A stretch of 64,000 nt of DNA from positions 2,074,001 through 2,138,000 of the forward strand of contig NZ_CP126106.1 in NCBI RefSeq assembly GCF_030123325.1. The letters run 5' to 3'. Position numbers and translations under genes: made by a program. The notes beneath the pieces were generated by a model, which had not been told where the DNA came from, ran no database searches, and saw only the letters and a list, made by a program, of their open reading frames with translations. Of this stretch, positions 1-8,255 are shown piece by piece. Position 1 is the first letter of the stretch, and each line of letters begins with the position of its first letter. Source of the stretch: Peribacillus simplex (GTDB lineage: Bacteria > Bacillota > Bacilli > Bacillales > DSM-1321).

Positions 1-264
1 CGAGCTGGACGGGCTCTAGAAGACCTTAGTGTCGATCTTGATAATGGTCTTGCTGATATGGTACCAGTCGGTGCATGGTCATTAGCTAATCCGGATTTAG
101 TAGAACGGCTTAAAGAAGGTGCTCCATTGAATGAAGCAGATCCTACAACATTCTTTGGTATCGGAAGCAAGGATTATACGGATATCCTACGATATGAAAG
201 AATTAGAATCTCAAGAGGGGGAAGTATAGTTTATATAAAAAATCAAGGTTTCACAAACAGTTAG
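1..264 (+). CDS. Old-yellow-enzyme / alkene reductase, C-terminal part (cut by window start)
   Basis: The frame is open from base 1. It encodes the C-terminal end of an FMN-dependent NAD(P)H:flavin oxidoreductase of the N-ethylmaleimide reductase type, enzymes that reduce activated C=C bonds. The signature is a LADMVPVGAWSLANPDLVERL stretch, where the barrel closes near the FMN phosphate, followed by GAPLNEADPTTFF and GSKDYTDI. The last ~25 residues (RYERIRISRGG...) do not look like the family tail, so the 3' end may be altered by a small rearrangement. A further OYE-like fragment lies just downstream at 345-458. The start lies outside the window. Confidence 0.7.
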   Translation, partial: RAGRALEDLSVDLDNGLADMVPVGAWSLANPDLVERLKEGAPLNEADPTTFFGIGSKDYTDILRYERIRISRGGSIVYIKNQGFTNS

Positions 265-344
265 GAAGTTGAGGGAATTGCTAACTCCTCTATTCTCTCA
301 CTGGCAAGATGAAAGAACGATGATCTTCAACCATCTGTAGAGGG

Positions 345-458
345 ACGTTAGTCACCCAATACGTAGATGAGGCGGGGAATGAAATTGCTGGTGAACAAGG
401 TCCTGAAGTTTATCACTACCTTGTAAAAGAATTAGCTCAATTCGATTATGGCAAGTAG
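345..458 (+). pseudogene. Possible remnant of a second alkene reductase gene
   Basis: A short open stretch without a start encodes YVDEAGNEIAGEQGPEVYHY, LVKELAQFDYGK and then a stop. The pattern P-E-V-Y-x-Y-L-V-x-E-L resembles the central helix of old yellow enzymes, just before their LAYLH strand. It follows the C-terminal fragment of the same family, so it may be debris of a tandem or rearranged copy. The match is short. The 265-530 region holds nothing else I can name. Confidence 0.35.
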
Positions 459-530
459 ACAGTGAAAATAATAAAAATAAGGTAAAGAAACCTAATAAAT
501 GTAACTCAACGTAAGGATGCTGATGAAAAA

Positions 531-1544
531 ATGAAAACACTCATGAAAGCAGCTCAGATCACCAAGTACTCAAAAAATATCCATGCCCAAGTCAATGACA
601 TTCCAATTCCAGAAATCGATGATAACGAAGTCTTGGTAAAGGTCAAAGCTGCGGCGGTCAATCCGCTCGAAATGTTGATTATCACAGGTAGCGTGAAACT
701 GATTCAAGATTATGAATTCCCATTAACGATTGGTAATGAATTGGCAGGCGTTATCGAAAAAGTCGGAAAAAATGTGACAGACTTTCACGTTGGAGATGCC
801 ATCTATACACGTCTCCCACTAGAAAAAATTGGTGCTTTTGCGGAATATGCCGCAATTGACGCTGCTGCAATTGCACCCATGCCAAAAAACTTGTCCTACG
901 TGGAAGCCGCTGCTGCAGCACTAGCTGGACTCACAGCGTATCAAGGTCTACATGAAGAACTTGAAGCACAGTCTGGTAAATCTGTTTTCATTCCAGGTGG
1001 ATCGGGTAGCTTTGGTCAAACGGCTGTCCCAATCGCAAAGGCAATGGGTCTAAATGTCATTGTTAGTGGCAACTCAGAAGCACGCGAACGCACTTTGGAA
1101 ATTGGTGCAGACCAATATTTGGAATATACAACAGAAAACTATGTTGACTTGTTGGCGAATGTGGATTACGTGATTGATACACTGGGTCCTAAAGAATTTG
1201 ACAATGAATTGAGTATCATCAAACCGGGCGGAAGATTGCTCTCTCTCCGTACAGGACCAAATAAACGTTTTGGAAAAGACAGAAACTTTCCATTGTGGAA
1301 ACAAAAGCTATTTTCCATTGCTGGCGCAAAGTATGACCACAAAGCCAAGAAACACGACGTGGAATACCATTTTATCTTCGTTCGTTCTGACGGCGCACAA
1401 CTCAAAGAGATTACCAAAATCATTGAAGAAAATAACATTGTTCCAGCAATTCATCCAACACTATTTACCATAGACAACGTAAATGAAGCGCTAGAACTAG
1501 TCGCAAATGGACGACCAAAAGGGAAAGTGATTATTAATTTTTAA
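531..1544 (+). CDS. NADP-dependent quinone-oxidoreductase-like MDR protein (337 aa)
   Basis: Medium-chain dehydrogenase/reductase without the catalytic zinc cysteines. It is probably a cytosolic NADPH:quinone or enone reductase. The N-terminal GroES-like domain carries GNELAGVIEKVGKNVTDF and GDAIYTR. The Rossmann domain begins at GGSGSFGQTAVPIAKAMG (about residues 155-172), followed by GADQYLEY and VDYVIDTLG. The length is normal for the family. ATG 531 is chosen because of AAGGA about 13 bases upstream; ATG 546 (MKAAQI) is the start often seen in relatives. The next gene is a diverged tandem paralogue 7 bp downstream, so the two form an operon. Substrate unknown. Confidence 0.85.
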   Translation: MKTLMKAAQITKYSKNIHAQVNDIPIPEIDDNEVLVKVKAAAVNPLEMLIITGSVKLIQDYEFPLTIGNELAGVIEKVGKNVTDFHVGDAIYTRLPLEKIGAFAEYAAIDAAAIAPMPKNLSYVEAAAAALAGLTAYQGLHEELEAQSGKSVFIPGGSGSFGQTAVPIAKAMGLNVIVSGNSEARERTLEIGADQYLEYTTENYVDLLANVDYVIDTLGPKEFDNELSIIKPGGRLLSLRTGPNKRFGKDRNFPLWKQKLFSIAGAKYDHKAKKHDVEYHFIFVRSDGAQLKEITKIIEENNIVPAIHPTLFTIDNVNEALELVANGRPKGKVIINF

Positions 1545-1551
1545 GGGGAAC

Positions 1552-2571
1552 ATGATGAAAGCAGTCCAAATAAAAAGCTACTCGAAAAAGCTAGAAGCTC
1601 ACATCAACGATGTGCCTATTCCAAGAATAAACAAACATCAATTGTTAATCAAAACAAATGTGGCGGGCGTTGACCCACATCTTATATTGGCTATTACCGG
1701 AAAGGTGCGCATTTTTGACCACTATGATTTTCCGTTGACACTCGGAAATGAACTTTCAGGTGTGATTGAATCGGTTGGCGAAGCGGTGACAGACTTTAAA
1801 AAGGGCGACAGAGTATATGCGTTAATGCCACTAGATACAATGGGTGCCTTTGCAGAATATGTTGTTGCTGATGCAAATAACGTTGCGAAAATGCCAAAAC
1901 ATCTTACTTTTGAAGAAGGGGCTGCCATTCCATTATCGGCTTTGACAGTTGTTCAAGCATTCGATGTACTGAACGTGAAACCTGGCGCAAAACTGTTCAT
2001 TCCTGGTGGAACAGGTGGATTTGGGCAGATTGCAATTCCGTTTGCGAGATCAAAGAAGCTTTTTGTAGCTGTCAGTGGTAGTGAATCATCTCGTCATTTA
2101 GCGCTATCCGTTGGTGCTGACCAATTCATCGACTATCAGAAGCAAGATTATGTTGAGGTGCTGAAAGATTTCGATTACGTGATTGATACCCGTGGTGCAA
2201 GTGAGTTCAGGAAAGAATTGCGTGTTTTAAAACCTGGCGGAAAATTATTGTCATTAAATGCTGGTCCAAATGCACGTTTTGCAATTCAGCATGGCGGATT
2301 TTCAACGTTGCAGAGGCTTCTTTTCGGTGTGATCGGAATGCCGTTTGATATAGCGGCACATCTTCAACGGAAAACGTATGATTTCTTATATGTTCAGCCA
2401 AATGGCAAACAACTAAAAAACATCACCCAGTGGATTGATGAAGCGGGCATCAAACCAACCATTGATTCGACATTTGCTTTTCGGCAAGTGAACGAAGCTA
2501 TTGCCAAAATCGCAAAAGGGAAAGCTCAAGGAAAGATTCTTATGACTATACAAGAGGGAGAAACAACATAA
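1552..2571 (+). CDS. Second quinone-oxidoreductase-like MDR protein (339 aa), tandem paralogue
   Basis: Same fold as its upstream neighbour and clearly homologous along its length. Features are GNELSGVIESVGEAVTDFKKGD, the nucleotide-binding GGTGGFGQIAIPFARSKK, SVGADQFIDYQ and FDYVIDTRGASEF. It lacks zinc ligands. The RBS AAGGGGAA lies just before ATG 1552. The 7-bp gap, shared order and similarity point to gene duplication within an operon. The third position of the operon is occupied by a broken SDR gene, so this was probably a small redox operon for carbonyl or quinone detoxification. The specific substrate cannot be inferred. Confidence 0.85.
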   Translation: MMKAVQIKSYSKKLEAHINDVPIPRINKHQLLIKTNVAGVDPHLILAITGKVRIFDHYDFPLTLGNELSGVIESVGEAVTDFKKGDRVYALMPLDTMGAFAEYVVADANNVAKMPKHLTFEEGAAIPLSALTVVQAFDVLNVKPGAKLFIPGGTGGFGQIAIPFARSKKLFVAVSGSESSRHLALSVGADQFIDYQKQDYVEVLKDFDYVIDTRGASEFRKELRVLKPGGKLLSLNAGPNARFAIQHGGFSTLQRLLFGVIGMPFDIAAHLQRKTYDFLYVQPNGKQLKNITQWIDEAGIKPTIDSTFAFRQVNEAIAKIAKGKAQGKILMTIQEGETT

Positions 2572-2573
2572 TA

Positions 2574-2887
2574 TTGACAAATCGAACTATTTTAGTAAAG
2601 GGCGGGACGTCTGGTATAGGCTCGGCAATTGCGAAAAAGTTTCTTGAAATGGGCAACACGGTGATTGTCACTAGTCGCTCGAAGCAAAACATTGACCAAG
2701 CAATCAGAGAAAACCCTAATTTTAATCGGCATTGCTGCGGATGTCAGTTAAGTGAAGTCGGTTGACCAGTTGACGCATCAAATCAAACAACAGTATCCGA
2801 AACTAGACCTCCTGTTTAACTCAGCTGGCATGCCATTTATTCGCTGAAGAAGTCACAGGGGAAAATTAACCGCAGAAATTGGATAGG
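2574..2887 (+). pseudogene. Broken short-chain dehydrogenase (DltE-like)
   Basis: Starts at TTG 2574 after the GGGAG in the end of the preceding gene. It reads MTNRTILVKGGTSGIGSAIAKKF, the classical SDR cofactor loop (TGxxxGIG with K-G replacing T-G), then SRSKQNIDQ. A frameshift and stop follow near 2763. Homology continues in another frame as DQLTHQIKQQYPKLDLLFNSAG, the NNAG-region equivalent, and stops again near 2848. The catalytic YxxxK part is missing. It was probably the third gene of the MDR operon. Confidence 0.75.
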
Positions 2888-2974
2888 CCTGGTTTATGAT
2901 CCCAAGTAAGACCTACAGGGAGCATATAAATACGTCGTGGAAGAAGAGGACCTCTGCACATTTAATATAGTTTG

Positions 2975-3471
2975 TTAAGGATTCATCCCAGTCTTTAAAT
3001 TGTTGAGAAAGTACATTTTTGCTTCTTGAGGTTGATCGAATGGAATGCCACAAGTATCCAACCATTCTTTTGCAGCTTTAAAACTTAAATATACAAGGGT
3101 ATTACCATCTCCGTTTAACTGAGCCATAATACCCTTGTGGTCAGAAAGGGCAAATAATTTTCCTCGACTATTAAAAGCAGCAATCTCAGGATGTTTAGTT
3201 TTAACATCTTGCAACATGATTTCCACCATAGTCAGCCCTGTATATTGAGCCAGCATCTGGAGAAGGGAACGAATATAGAAAAGGCACCATCTGAACCAAC
3301 GACTAAATCAACCGTATCTATATATCCATTCTCTAATCGAAGCTCATGTTTACCATTAAGAGTATCTACTTCTCTTACTGATATTATGACTGATTTGTTG
3401 GAGAATGGGGGCTGCGGCATCCACTTATCTTTGTCCCCTAAGTGGAGTAGGTAGTTTAGCCAAAATAACAA
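2975..3471 (-). pseudogene. Broken FAD-dependent monooxygenase (TetX-like)
   Basis: Two overlapping minus-strand frames together give the middle of a group A flavoprotein monooxygenase. The upstream frame (3471 to about 3232) carries REVDTLNGKHELRLENG and DLVVGSDGAFS, the conserved DG motif before the FAD ribityl site. The downstream frame (3256-2975) continues with YTGLTMVEIML, FALSDHKGIMAQLNGDG and a helical C-terminal part. A frameshift near 3250 separates them. The N-terminal GxGxxG segment and the true C-terminus are absent, so the gene is dead. Confidence 0.7.
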
Positions 3472-3709
3472 ACTGATGGATTATCAATGTGATTGTTTGA
3501 CATAGATAATAAATCGAATGGCATCAAAAACATGGGGTCGGGTCATGATATATTGGCATACAGATTGTAAGTCAGCATGTATCTACTCTCAACTTAAAAC
3601 TTGTCTTTCCTCTGAAGTTAATCAATCTGAGCAACATTTTAGAGTTAGGAAAAATTTACGAAGAACATAAAAACCTACGTAAAGATTATGTCAACGGGAG
3701 GGAGTTGGA
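3472..3709. other. Gene-free remnant stretch
   Basis: No supportable gene. It lies between the broken monooxygenase and a truncated TetR gene. The only signal is GGGAGGGAG at about 3694-3702, the ribosome binding site of the TetR fragment. Confidence 0.4.
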
Positions 3710-3859
3710 ATGGCTCGAAGCAAAACGTTCGAAGAGTCCGCGCTATTGGATAATGCTATGAGGCTTTTTTGGGAACAGGGCTACGAGAAGACATCCATGA
3801 CTGATCTGGTCGAGCATATGGGAATCCATCGCAGAAGCTTGTATGACAGGCGAAGCTAA
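3710..3859 (+). pseudogene. Truncated TetR/AcrR-family regulator (N-terminal HTH only)
   Basis: ATG 3710 follows GGAGGGAGTTGGA. The 49 codons encode MARSKTFEESALLDNAMRLF and WEQGYEKTSMTDLVEHMGI, the TetR helix-turn-helix, and then HRRSLYD before a premature stop. A functional member would continue for about 140 more residues with the ligand domain, which is absent. The sequence up to 3980 is unreadable debris. It sits just upstream of an SDR gene, so the pair may once have been regulator and target. Confidence 0.75.
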
Positions 3860-3992
3860 CCACTTTGCCTGATGACGGTCCGACCAGCGGATTCTTCTAT
3901 ATGGATAACCAACATCCATAGTCACAATCCGAGATTAGTAACGCTGCAAAACGGTTTAAAGTTTTACACTAAAAATAGAGGTGGGCTGCAAA

Positions 3993-4778
3993 ATGAGAAA
4001 AACTGTTCTTATCACTGGAGTGTCGGGTGGGATTGGCAAAGAGTTGGCGGATCGTTTCGCCAAAGATGGACATGATATGGTCCTGGTGGCGCGCACCGAG
4101 GGTAAACTTTTGGAGTTGGCGAAGGAATATCGGAAAAAATATGGCGTCCAAGCGACGGTCATCGCCAAGGATGTAGCGTCACCCGGAGTGCCGGAGGAGA
4201 TTGTCGCGGAGCTTAAGGAGAAGGGAATCGTCGTCGACTACCTTGTCAATAATGCAGGATTCGGTTTGTACGGGACATTCTTGGAAACGAAGTTGGAGCA
4301 AGAGACGAATATGATTGACGTCAATATCAAGGCTCTGACTATTATGACGAAGCTGTTCTTGCCAGATATGGTCAAACGGGGCCAAGGAGGCGTCATGAAT
4401 GTGGCTTCGTTGGTGGGTTTTTTCCCAGGACCTATGATGTCTGTTTACTACGCGACGAAGTCGTACGTGCTGTCGTTCACCGAGGCTCTGGAGAACGAGG
4501 TGAGCGGCACGGGCGTGACTGTGACGGCACTTTGTCCGGGGCTGACGTCAACCGGATTCGTCGATCGTTCGGGTATGGGCGCCTCGAAGCTGTTCCAAAG
4601 TGGCACCATCATGGAGGCCGGGCAGGTGGCTGAGGAAGGGTACCGAGGCTTCTTGCGCGGCAAGACGCTCATAATGCCAGGGGCTCGCAACCGGTTCGTG
4701 GCATTCATTCCACGGTTAATGCCACGCAAGATGGTGACCCGTATGGTCAGAACCATGCAGGACAGAACAGGGCATTGA
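3993..4778 (+). CDS. Short-chain dehydrogenase/reductase, DltE/DHRS type (261 aa)
   Basis: Classical SDR oxidoreductase. It shows TGVSGGIG at residues ~8-15 for NADP binding, LVNNAGFG, the catalytic serine in NVASLVG, and YYATKSYVLSF with the catalytic Tyr and Lys. The C-terminal tail is basic (RLMPRKMVTRMVRTM). ATG 3993 is preferred over the in-frame GTG 3981 because GAGGTGG sits 8 bases upstream. The gene is visibly richer in G+C (GACG, GCGG codons) than its surroundings, suggesting acquisition from a higher-GC donor, perhaps together with the truncated TetR gene before it. A strong terminator follows. Confidence 0.85.
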   Translation: MRKTVLITGVSGGIGKELADRFAKDGHDMVLVARTEGKLLELAKEYRKKYGVQATVIAKDVASPGVPEEIVAELKEKGIVVDYLVNNAGFGLYGTFLETKLEQETNMIDVNIKALTIMTKLFLPDMVKRGQGGVMNVASLVGFFPGPMMSVYYATKSYVLSFTEALENEVSGTGVTVTALCPGLTSTGFVDRSGMGASKLFQSGTIMEAGQVAEEGYRGFLRGKTLIMPGARNRFVAFIPRLMPRKMVTRMVRTMQDRTGH

Positions 4779-4866
4779 CCTAATGGAGGGCGGTCAGGAG
4801 TGGCAGTTGATTACACGGCCTGCGCCATCCCAGCCAAGAGCTCGTGGTCTCTTCAGTTTGTCGACA

Positions 4867-4907
4867 AAAGGGGGTCGGAATTAAAACATTCCGAACCCCT
4901 TTTTGTT
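4867..4907 (+). terminator. Rho-independent terminator after the SDR gene
   Basis: AGGGGGTCGGAAT pairs with ATTCCGAACCCCT across a short loop and is followed by TTTTGTTT. Confidence 0.85.
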
Positions 4908-5027
4908 TGGTAAAAAATATTTTTAAACCAGAACCAAAACCGATCTTTATTGAGACTTTTATTCAGCCTCTAAGGATTACCCCATTATTATTCTAATCTC
5001 ACATATTCATTTAACAGTCATTCGCAT

Positions 5028-5068
5028 AAAAAAAGTTCGTAAAAGTACACTTTTACGAACTTTTTTTG
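5028..5068. terminator. Bidirectional terminator-like perfect palindrome
   Basis: A7 GTTCGTAAAAGT, a 2-base loop, then the exact complement ending in T7. It would work on both strands. It stands alone in the 4908-5378 intergenic stretch. Confidence 0.75.
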
Positions 5069-5122
5069 AATTGTACTTCTTTAAAATAGACTCTGTAAAC
5101 AATGCTTTGATTTTTCTTCTTC

Positions 5123-5143
5123 AACTAACGGGGCAGGATAGTT
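5123..5143 (+). repeat. Modular repeat, right arm only
   Basis: AACTAACGGGGCAGGATAGTT followed by CCATAAG. There is no left arm or hairpin here, so this is a solitary half copy. Confidence 0.8.
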
Positions 5144-5269
5144 CCATAAGAAATACCATTATTAGATCTAACGAGGAACTTATTTGAAGGATGAAAACAT
5201 GAGCTTGGAGCATGATTTTCACCTTATTTCTAAGACAACTGATATAAACATCAGTTCTATAAAAGAACG

Positions 5270-5306
5270 AAAAAGTCTCTAATCTAAACTTTTAGAGATT
5301 TTTTTT
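5270..5306 (+). terminator. Terminator-like hairpin before the ECF sigma gene
   Basis: AAAGTCTCTAA pairs with TTTAGAGATTT and a run of T follows. It lies just upstream of the sigma factor promoter and insulates it. Confidence 0.65.
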
Positions 5307-5318
5307 ATGTAAAAACAC

Positions 5319-5341
5319 AACTTTTATTTAGTTAATACGTC
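5319..5341 (+). promoter_or_regulatory. ECF-sigma-type promoter
   Basis: AAC (5319-5321), a 16-base spacer, then CGTC (5338-5341). This has the layout of Bacillus ECF promoters (-35 AAC core, -10 CGTC). It precedes an ECF sigma gene, so it is probably autoregulated. Confidence 0.5.
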
Positions 5342-5378
5342 TAAGTATTGAACATTCAAGAAAAGGAGGGTTGGTAAC

Positions 5379-5906
5379 TTGTCGAAGTACAGAAAAGAAG
5401 AAATTGCAGATTGGTATGACCAACATAGTAAATCCATTTTAAGTTTTATTTTATTGATGGTTAAGGATTATCAACAAGCAGAGGATTTGACCCATGATAC
5501 CTTTGTAAAAGCGTATTTATATCATAATTCATTTAATCAGCATTCCAGTGAAAAAACATGGCTATTCAGTATCGCTCACAATTTAACGGTTGATTTTTTA
5601 AGAAAACGCAAACCCAGCAGGTTCTTTAAAGAAGTGTTTCTTTTGCAAAAGGACAATAACTCATTGCCTGAAGAAATGATTCAAATAAAAGAGGAATCAT
5701 TTGAACTATACAAAGCGTTAGGGGAAATCAAAGATACATATCGAAAGGTGATCGTTTTAAGAAAAATCAAAGGTTTTTCTATTGAGGATACGGCAAAGAT
5801 ATTGGGCTGGTCTGAGAGTAAAGTTAAATCGACTCTTTTTAGAGCTATTCCAGCATTGAAAAAACAATTAATAAAGGAGGGGTATTTGGATGAAAAAGCA
5901 ATATGA
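5379..5906 (+). CDS. ECF RNA polymerase sigma factor (175 aa)
   Basis: Extracytoplasmic-function sigma-70 factor. Region 2 spans about residues 15-75 (YQQAEDLTHDTFVKAYLY and EKTWLFSIAHNLTVDFLR). Region 4 is VIVLRKIKGFSIEDTAKIL followed by GWSESKVKSTLFRA, the -35-reading helix-turn-helix. The TTG start at 5379 is set by AAAGGAGGG nine bases upstream. It overlaps the next gene by 17 nt, indicating translational coupling with a probable membrane anti-sigma or sensor partner. The AAC-N16-CGTC sequence upstream fits self-activation. The inducing signal is unknown. Confidence 0.92.
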   Translation: MSKYRKEEIADWYDQHSKSILSFILLMVKDYQQAEDLTHDTFVKAYLYHNSFNQHSSEKTWLFSIAHNLTVDFLRKRKPSRFFKEVFLLQKDNNSLPEEMIQIKEESFELYKALGEIKDTYRKVIVLRKIKGFSIEDTAKILGWSESKVKSTLFRAIPALKKQLIKEGYLDEKAI

Positions 5907-6984
5907 AGATACTGATTTTGATAGTTCCTTAAAGAAATTAAATTCCGATCTAATGTGGAAAACAAAACAAAAACAAGAATTGAAAAACCGAATCTTAACT
6001 GATATTGAAAATTTGGAATCCCAAGAGAGAAATAAGCACCCTATCCTATCCACTCGTATCAAAAAATTAAGTTGGATCAGGAAGTTAACATACTCTGGTA
6101 TCGCGTTGGTCATATTATTTAGTTTATTTATTGGCTCAGCTTTTATCTCCCCTGCAATGGCAGAGGTTATGTCAAAAATCCCTTATTTAAATAAAGTGTT
6201 ACATACAAAAGATATTTTTATATCGATACAAGAAAGATTAGAGAACGAGGGTTATAAAACTAGAATAGGTACTAATGGAGATAACAAAATAGAAATAAGA
6301 GTAGATGGGTCAGAGCAATATTTTCAGGATGTACGTAAAGATGTAGAAGAAACTGCCTTGGAGGTATTAAGGTCGAGAGAATATGACGGTTATACAATCA
6401 AGGTAATTAAAAACAAGGTCATGGATGAAGAAAAACCAAGTCCAGAAACAATAAAGCAATATGAAGAAGCTTCAAAAGTTCAAAGAGCTTTGGATCGAGA
6501 ATTGAAAAAGCATAATTATCATGATGTTACTACCCAAGTAGGTACACTGAATAATTCAGGTGATTTAATGATTAATATTGGGATACCTACTACTGAAAAA
6601 GATGCTGAAAAAATAAAAGAACTGGTTCAAAATGTAATAACGAAAGAAACGGATCAGAAATATACATTAGATATCAACAAAATTAACTTAAAAATAAGAG
6701 AGCAGGAAAATAGGTGGGGTAGAGTCATAAGTACAATTATTGATGGGCTGTATAGCAAAAAAGAATATCAGGTAAACGGTTTTTCTTTTTCAGCGCATCC
6801 TCAGCCGATGACCTTATATATTAAAACCACTATATCTTCTTCTAATCCGGATAGTAAACAACTTGGATCTAAAATTGAAAATACAATTAGGGACTTTTTA
6901 GAATCGGAAGAGGTTAAAAAAACCATAAAAGATGATGAATATAAAATCATTGTCTATAGTAAAGATAAGCAGCAAATAAATTAA
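5890..6984 (+). CDS. DUF4030-like membrane protein, probable anti-sigma/sensor partner (364 aa)
   Basis: The N-terminal ~60 residues are charged and cytosolic. One membrane segment follows at about 68-90 (ending SAFISPAMA), then PYLNKVLHTKDIF and a long mixed alpha/beta extracellular region rich in Lys and Glu. The layout, the PAMAEVMSKIPYLNKV stretch and co-translation with an ECF sigma factor fit the DUF4030 group found next to Bacillus ECF factors. By analogy the cytosolic part would hold the sigma factor and the outer part would sense envelope conditions; this is inference. ATG 5890 has AAAGGAGGGG upstream inside the sigma gene. Confidence 0.7.
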   Translation: MKKQYEDTDFDSSLKKLNSDLMWKTKQKQELKNRILTDIENLESQERNKHPILSTRIKKLSWIRKLTYSGIALVILFSLFIGSAFISPAMAEVMSKIPYLNKVLHTKDIFISIQERLENEGYKTRIGTNGDNKIEIRVDGSEQYFQDVRKDVEETALEVLRSREYDGYTIKVIKNKVMDEEKPSPETIKQYEEASKVQRALDRELKKHNYHDVTTQVGTLNNSGDLMINIGIPTTEKDAEKIKELVQNVITKETDQKYTLDINKINLKIREQENRWGRVISTIIDGLYSKKEYQVNGFSFSAHPQPMTLYIKTTISSSNPDSKQLGSKIENTIRDFLESEEVKKTIKDDEYKIIVYSKDKQQIN

Positions 6985-7035
6985 ACATTGCTTAACACCA
7001 TACTAATGTAAACTAGCATGCTTATTTTTTTAAAA

Positions 7036-7090
7036 GCTAACCTGGTACGTTAGCTGAAGATCGGAGCTGTCTTTAGGCAGCTTTTTCTTG
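7036..7090 (+). repeat. Modular repeat, left arm plus hairpin, no right arm
   Basis: Degenerate left arm (GCTAACCTGGTACGTTAG), then CTGAAGATCGG and the hairpin GAGCTGTCTTTAGGCAGCTTTTTCTT. The right arm is missing. Confidence 0.75.
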
Positions 7091-7165
7091 TGTGCCAGGC
7101 ATGGCAACTATCTGAAAACTGGCCGATAAAAAACGAATTAATGAATTTGTGAAGAAATCTACTTA

Positions 7166-7246
7166 AACTAACGGGTGCGTTAGCTGAAGATCGGAGCTGT
7201 CTTAAGGCAGCTCTTTCTTTATGGAACTAACGGGGTAGAGTTTAGT
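7166..7246 (+). repeat. Modular repeat, complete, GAGCTGTC hairpin class
   Basis: AACTAACGGGTGCGTTAG, CTGAAGATCG, hairpin GAGCTGTC/AAGGCAGCTC with a T-rich tail, then GGAACTAACGGGGTAGAGTTT. It lies 90 bp after another partial copy and may serve as the terminator of the sigma operon. Confidence 0.85.
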
Positions 7247-7261
7247 ATGAATAATGTGGAT

Positions 7262-7323
7262 TTAAAATAAAGTCGTACCGTTTTAAAGAAAGTTATACCG
7301 TTTGTAAAAAAGTCGCACCGTTT
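7262..7323 (+). repeat. Tandem 20-bp repeat array, 3 units
   Basis: AGTCGTACCG (7271), AGTTATACCG (7291) and AGTCGCACCG (7311), each followed by TTT, at an exact 20-bp period. Confidence 0.75.
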
Positions 7324-7545
7324 CATTCCTTTTCTATTAAAGAATTCTAAATGATTTTTAATCAAATTTTTTTATAAAATGGATTCTTTTTTTGTGCCGT
7401 AGAATATGGGTTTGTTGAACGTTTTTGATTAAATTGTATTTTAAAGCTACATGAAATGAGAGTTGACGCAAGCATAGTATAATTTACAATATTTAGACAC
7501 ATATTAACTATTGAAGTTAATTATATGCCCGAAGGTGGAGATAAA

Positions 7546-7725
7546 GTGTTACCTACACGTCCTATAATGGTTACATCAGAGGAAGCTGAAGAAGTAGGCG
7601 GTTTACGACCACTTAGTAATAAGGAACGTACTAAGATCTCTAAAATGTTTCAAATATCAGAAGATGAGATCACAACGTTACCCTTCTTTATTTTTTTTAA
7701 CGGAGTAATGAATCCTAGAGGATGA
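7546..7725 (+). CDS. Small hypothetical protein (60 aa)
   Basis: GTG 7546 has GAAGGTGGAG 5-15 bases upstream, which is better than the in-frame ATG 7525. The product begins MLPTRPIMVTSEEAEEVGGL and continues with PLSNKERTKISKMFQISEDEITTL. It is acidic with no membrane segment and I recognise no family. It could be a small cytosolic regulator-like protein, or a fragment. It lies between a 20-bp repeat array and an IS4-type relic. Confidence 0.4.
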   Translation: MLPTRPIMVTSEEAEEVGGLRPLSNKERTKISKMFQISEDEITTLPFFIFFNGVMNPRG

Positions 7726-7832
7726 AAGTCGAGAAAGCATAAGTGAACCAAAAGAAAAAAGACCATTATTTTTGGTCCTTCTTAGGGTACATCGTCCATA
7801 TATTAGGTTTTCGTATATCCTCTATTTCTTTT

Positions 7833-8057
7833 GTTGATTGAGTCCTACTGGACTCATAGAGATACCTGTGTTAGCTTCTAATCGACTACACAGTTGTGTC
7901 AATGAAGTATGAGCTATGTTTTGGCTTAGCCATTACATAGAGCCACTAATTCTTGTGCACCATATTTACTTCTTCGTTGAACAAATCAGATTTTTCTAGC
8001 TAATCGTTGCAATTCTTTAGAAAACAATTCTAGTTCATCAGAAATCGATAAATTCAT
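7833..8057 (-). pseudogene. IS4/IS231-type transposase N-terminal remnant
   Basis: Read on the minus strand from ATG 8057: MNLSISDELELFSKELQRLA, RKI stop, then FVQRRSKYGAQELVALC, and in another frame LTQLCSRLEANTGISMSP. These are the N-terminal landmarks of Bacillus IS4-family transposases (ISDELELF...F-V-x-R-x-S-K; LTQLCSRLEA). Stops and frameshifts interrupt it and the catalytic DDE part is gone. Confidence 0.75.
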
Positions 8058-8161
8058 ACTAAAAACGCCATCCTTTCTTTATATTTCTACAAAAAGAATA
8101 GCGTTTTTTTCGTTTTATGGATCAATTTCGCTTTCGCTTGATGGTGAAGGGGCGCTACCCC
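7833..8161 (-). mobile_element. IS4/IS231-type element remnant (5' end)
   Basis: It comprises the broken transposase start plus its upstream end. On the minus strand this end begins GGGGTAGCGCCCCTTCACC then ATCAAGCGAAAGC, the usual terminus style of Bacillus IS231-like elements. The other end is missing. Confidence 0.6.
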
Positions 8162-8255
8162 TGTTTCCATTAGTACACTCCTTGCTTTATTAGTAGCATC
8201 CTCCATTTAATTCAGTATAGAAAGCCTTATCTTCATTTTAGATAGCGATTTCTCA

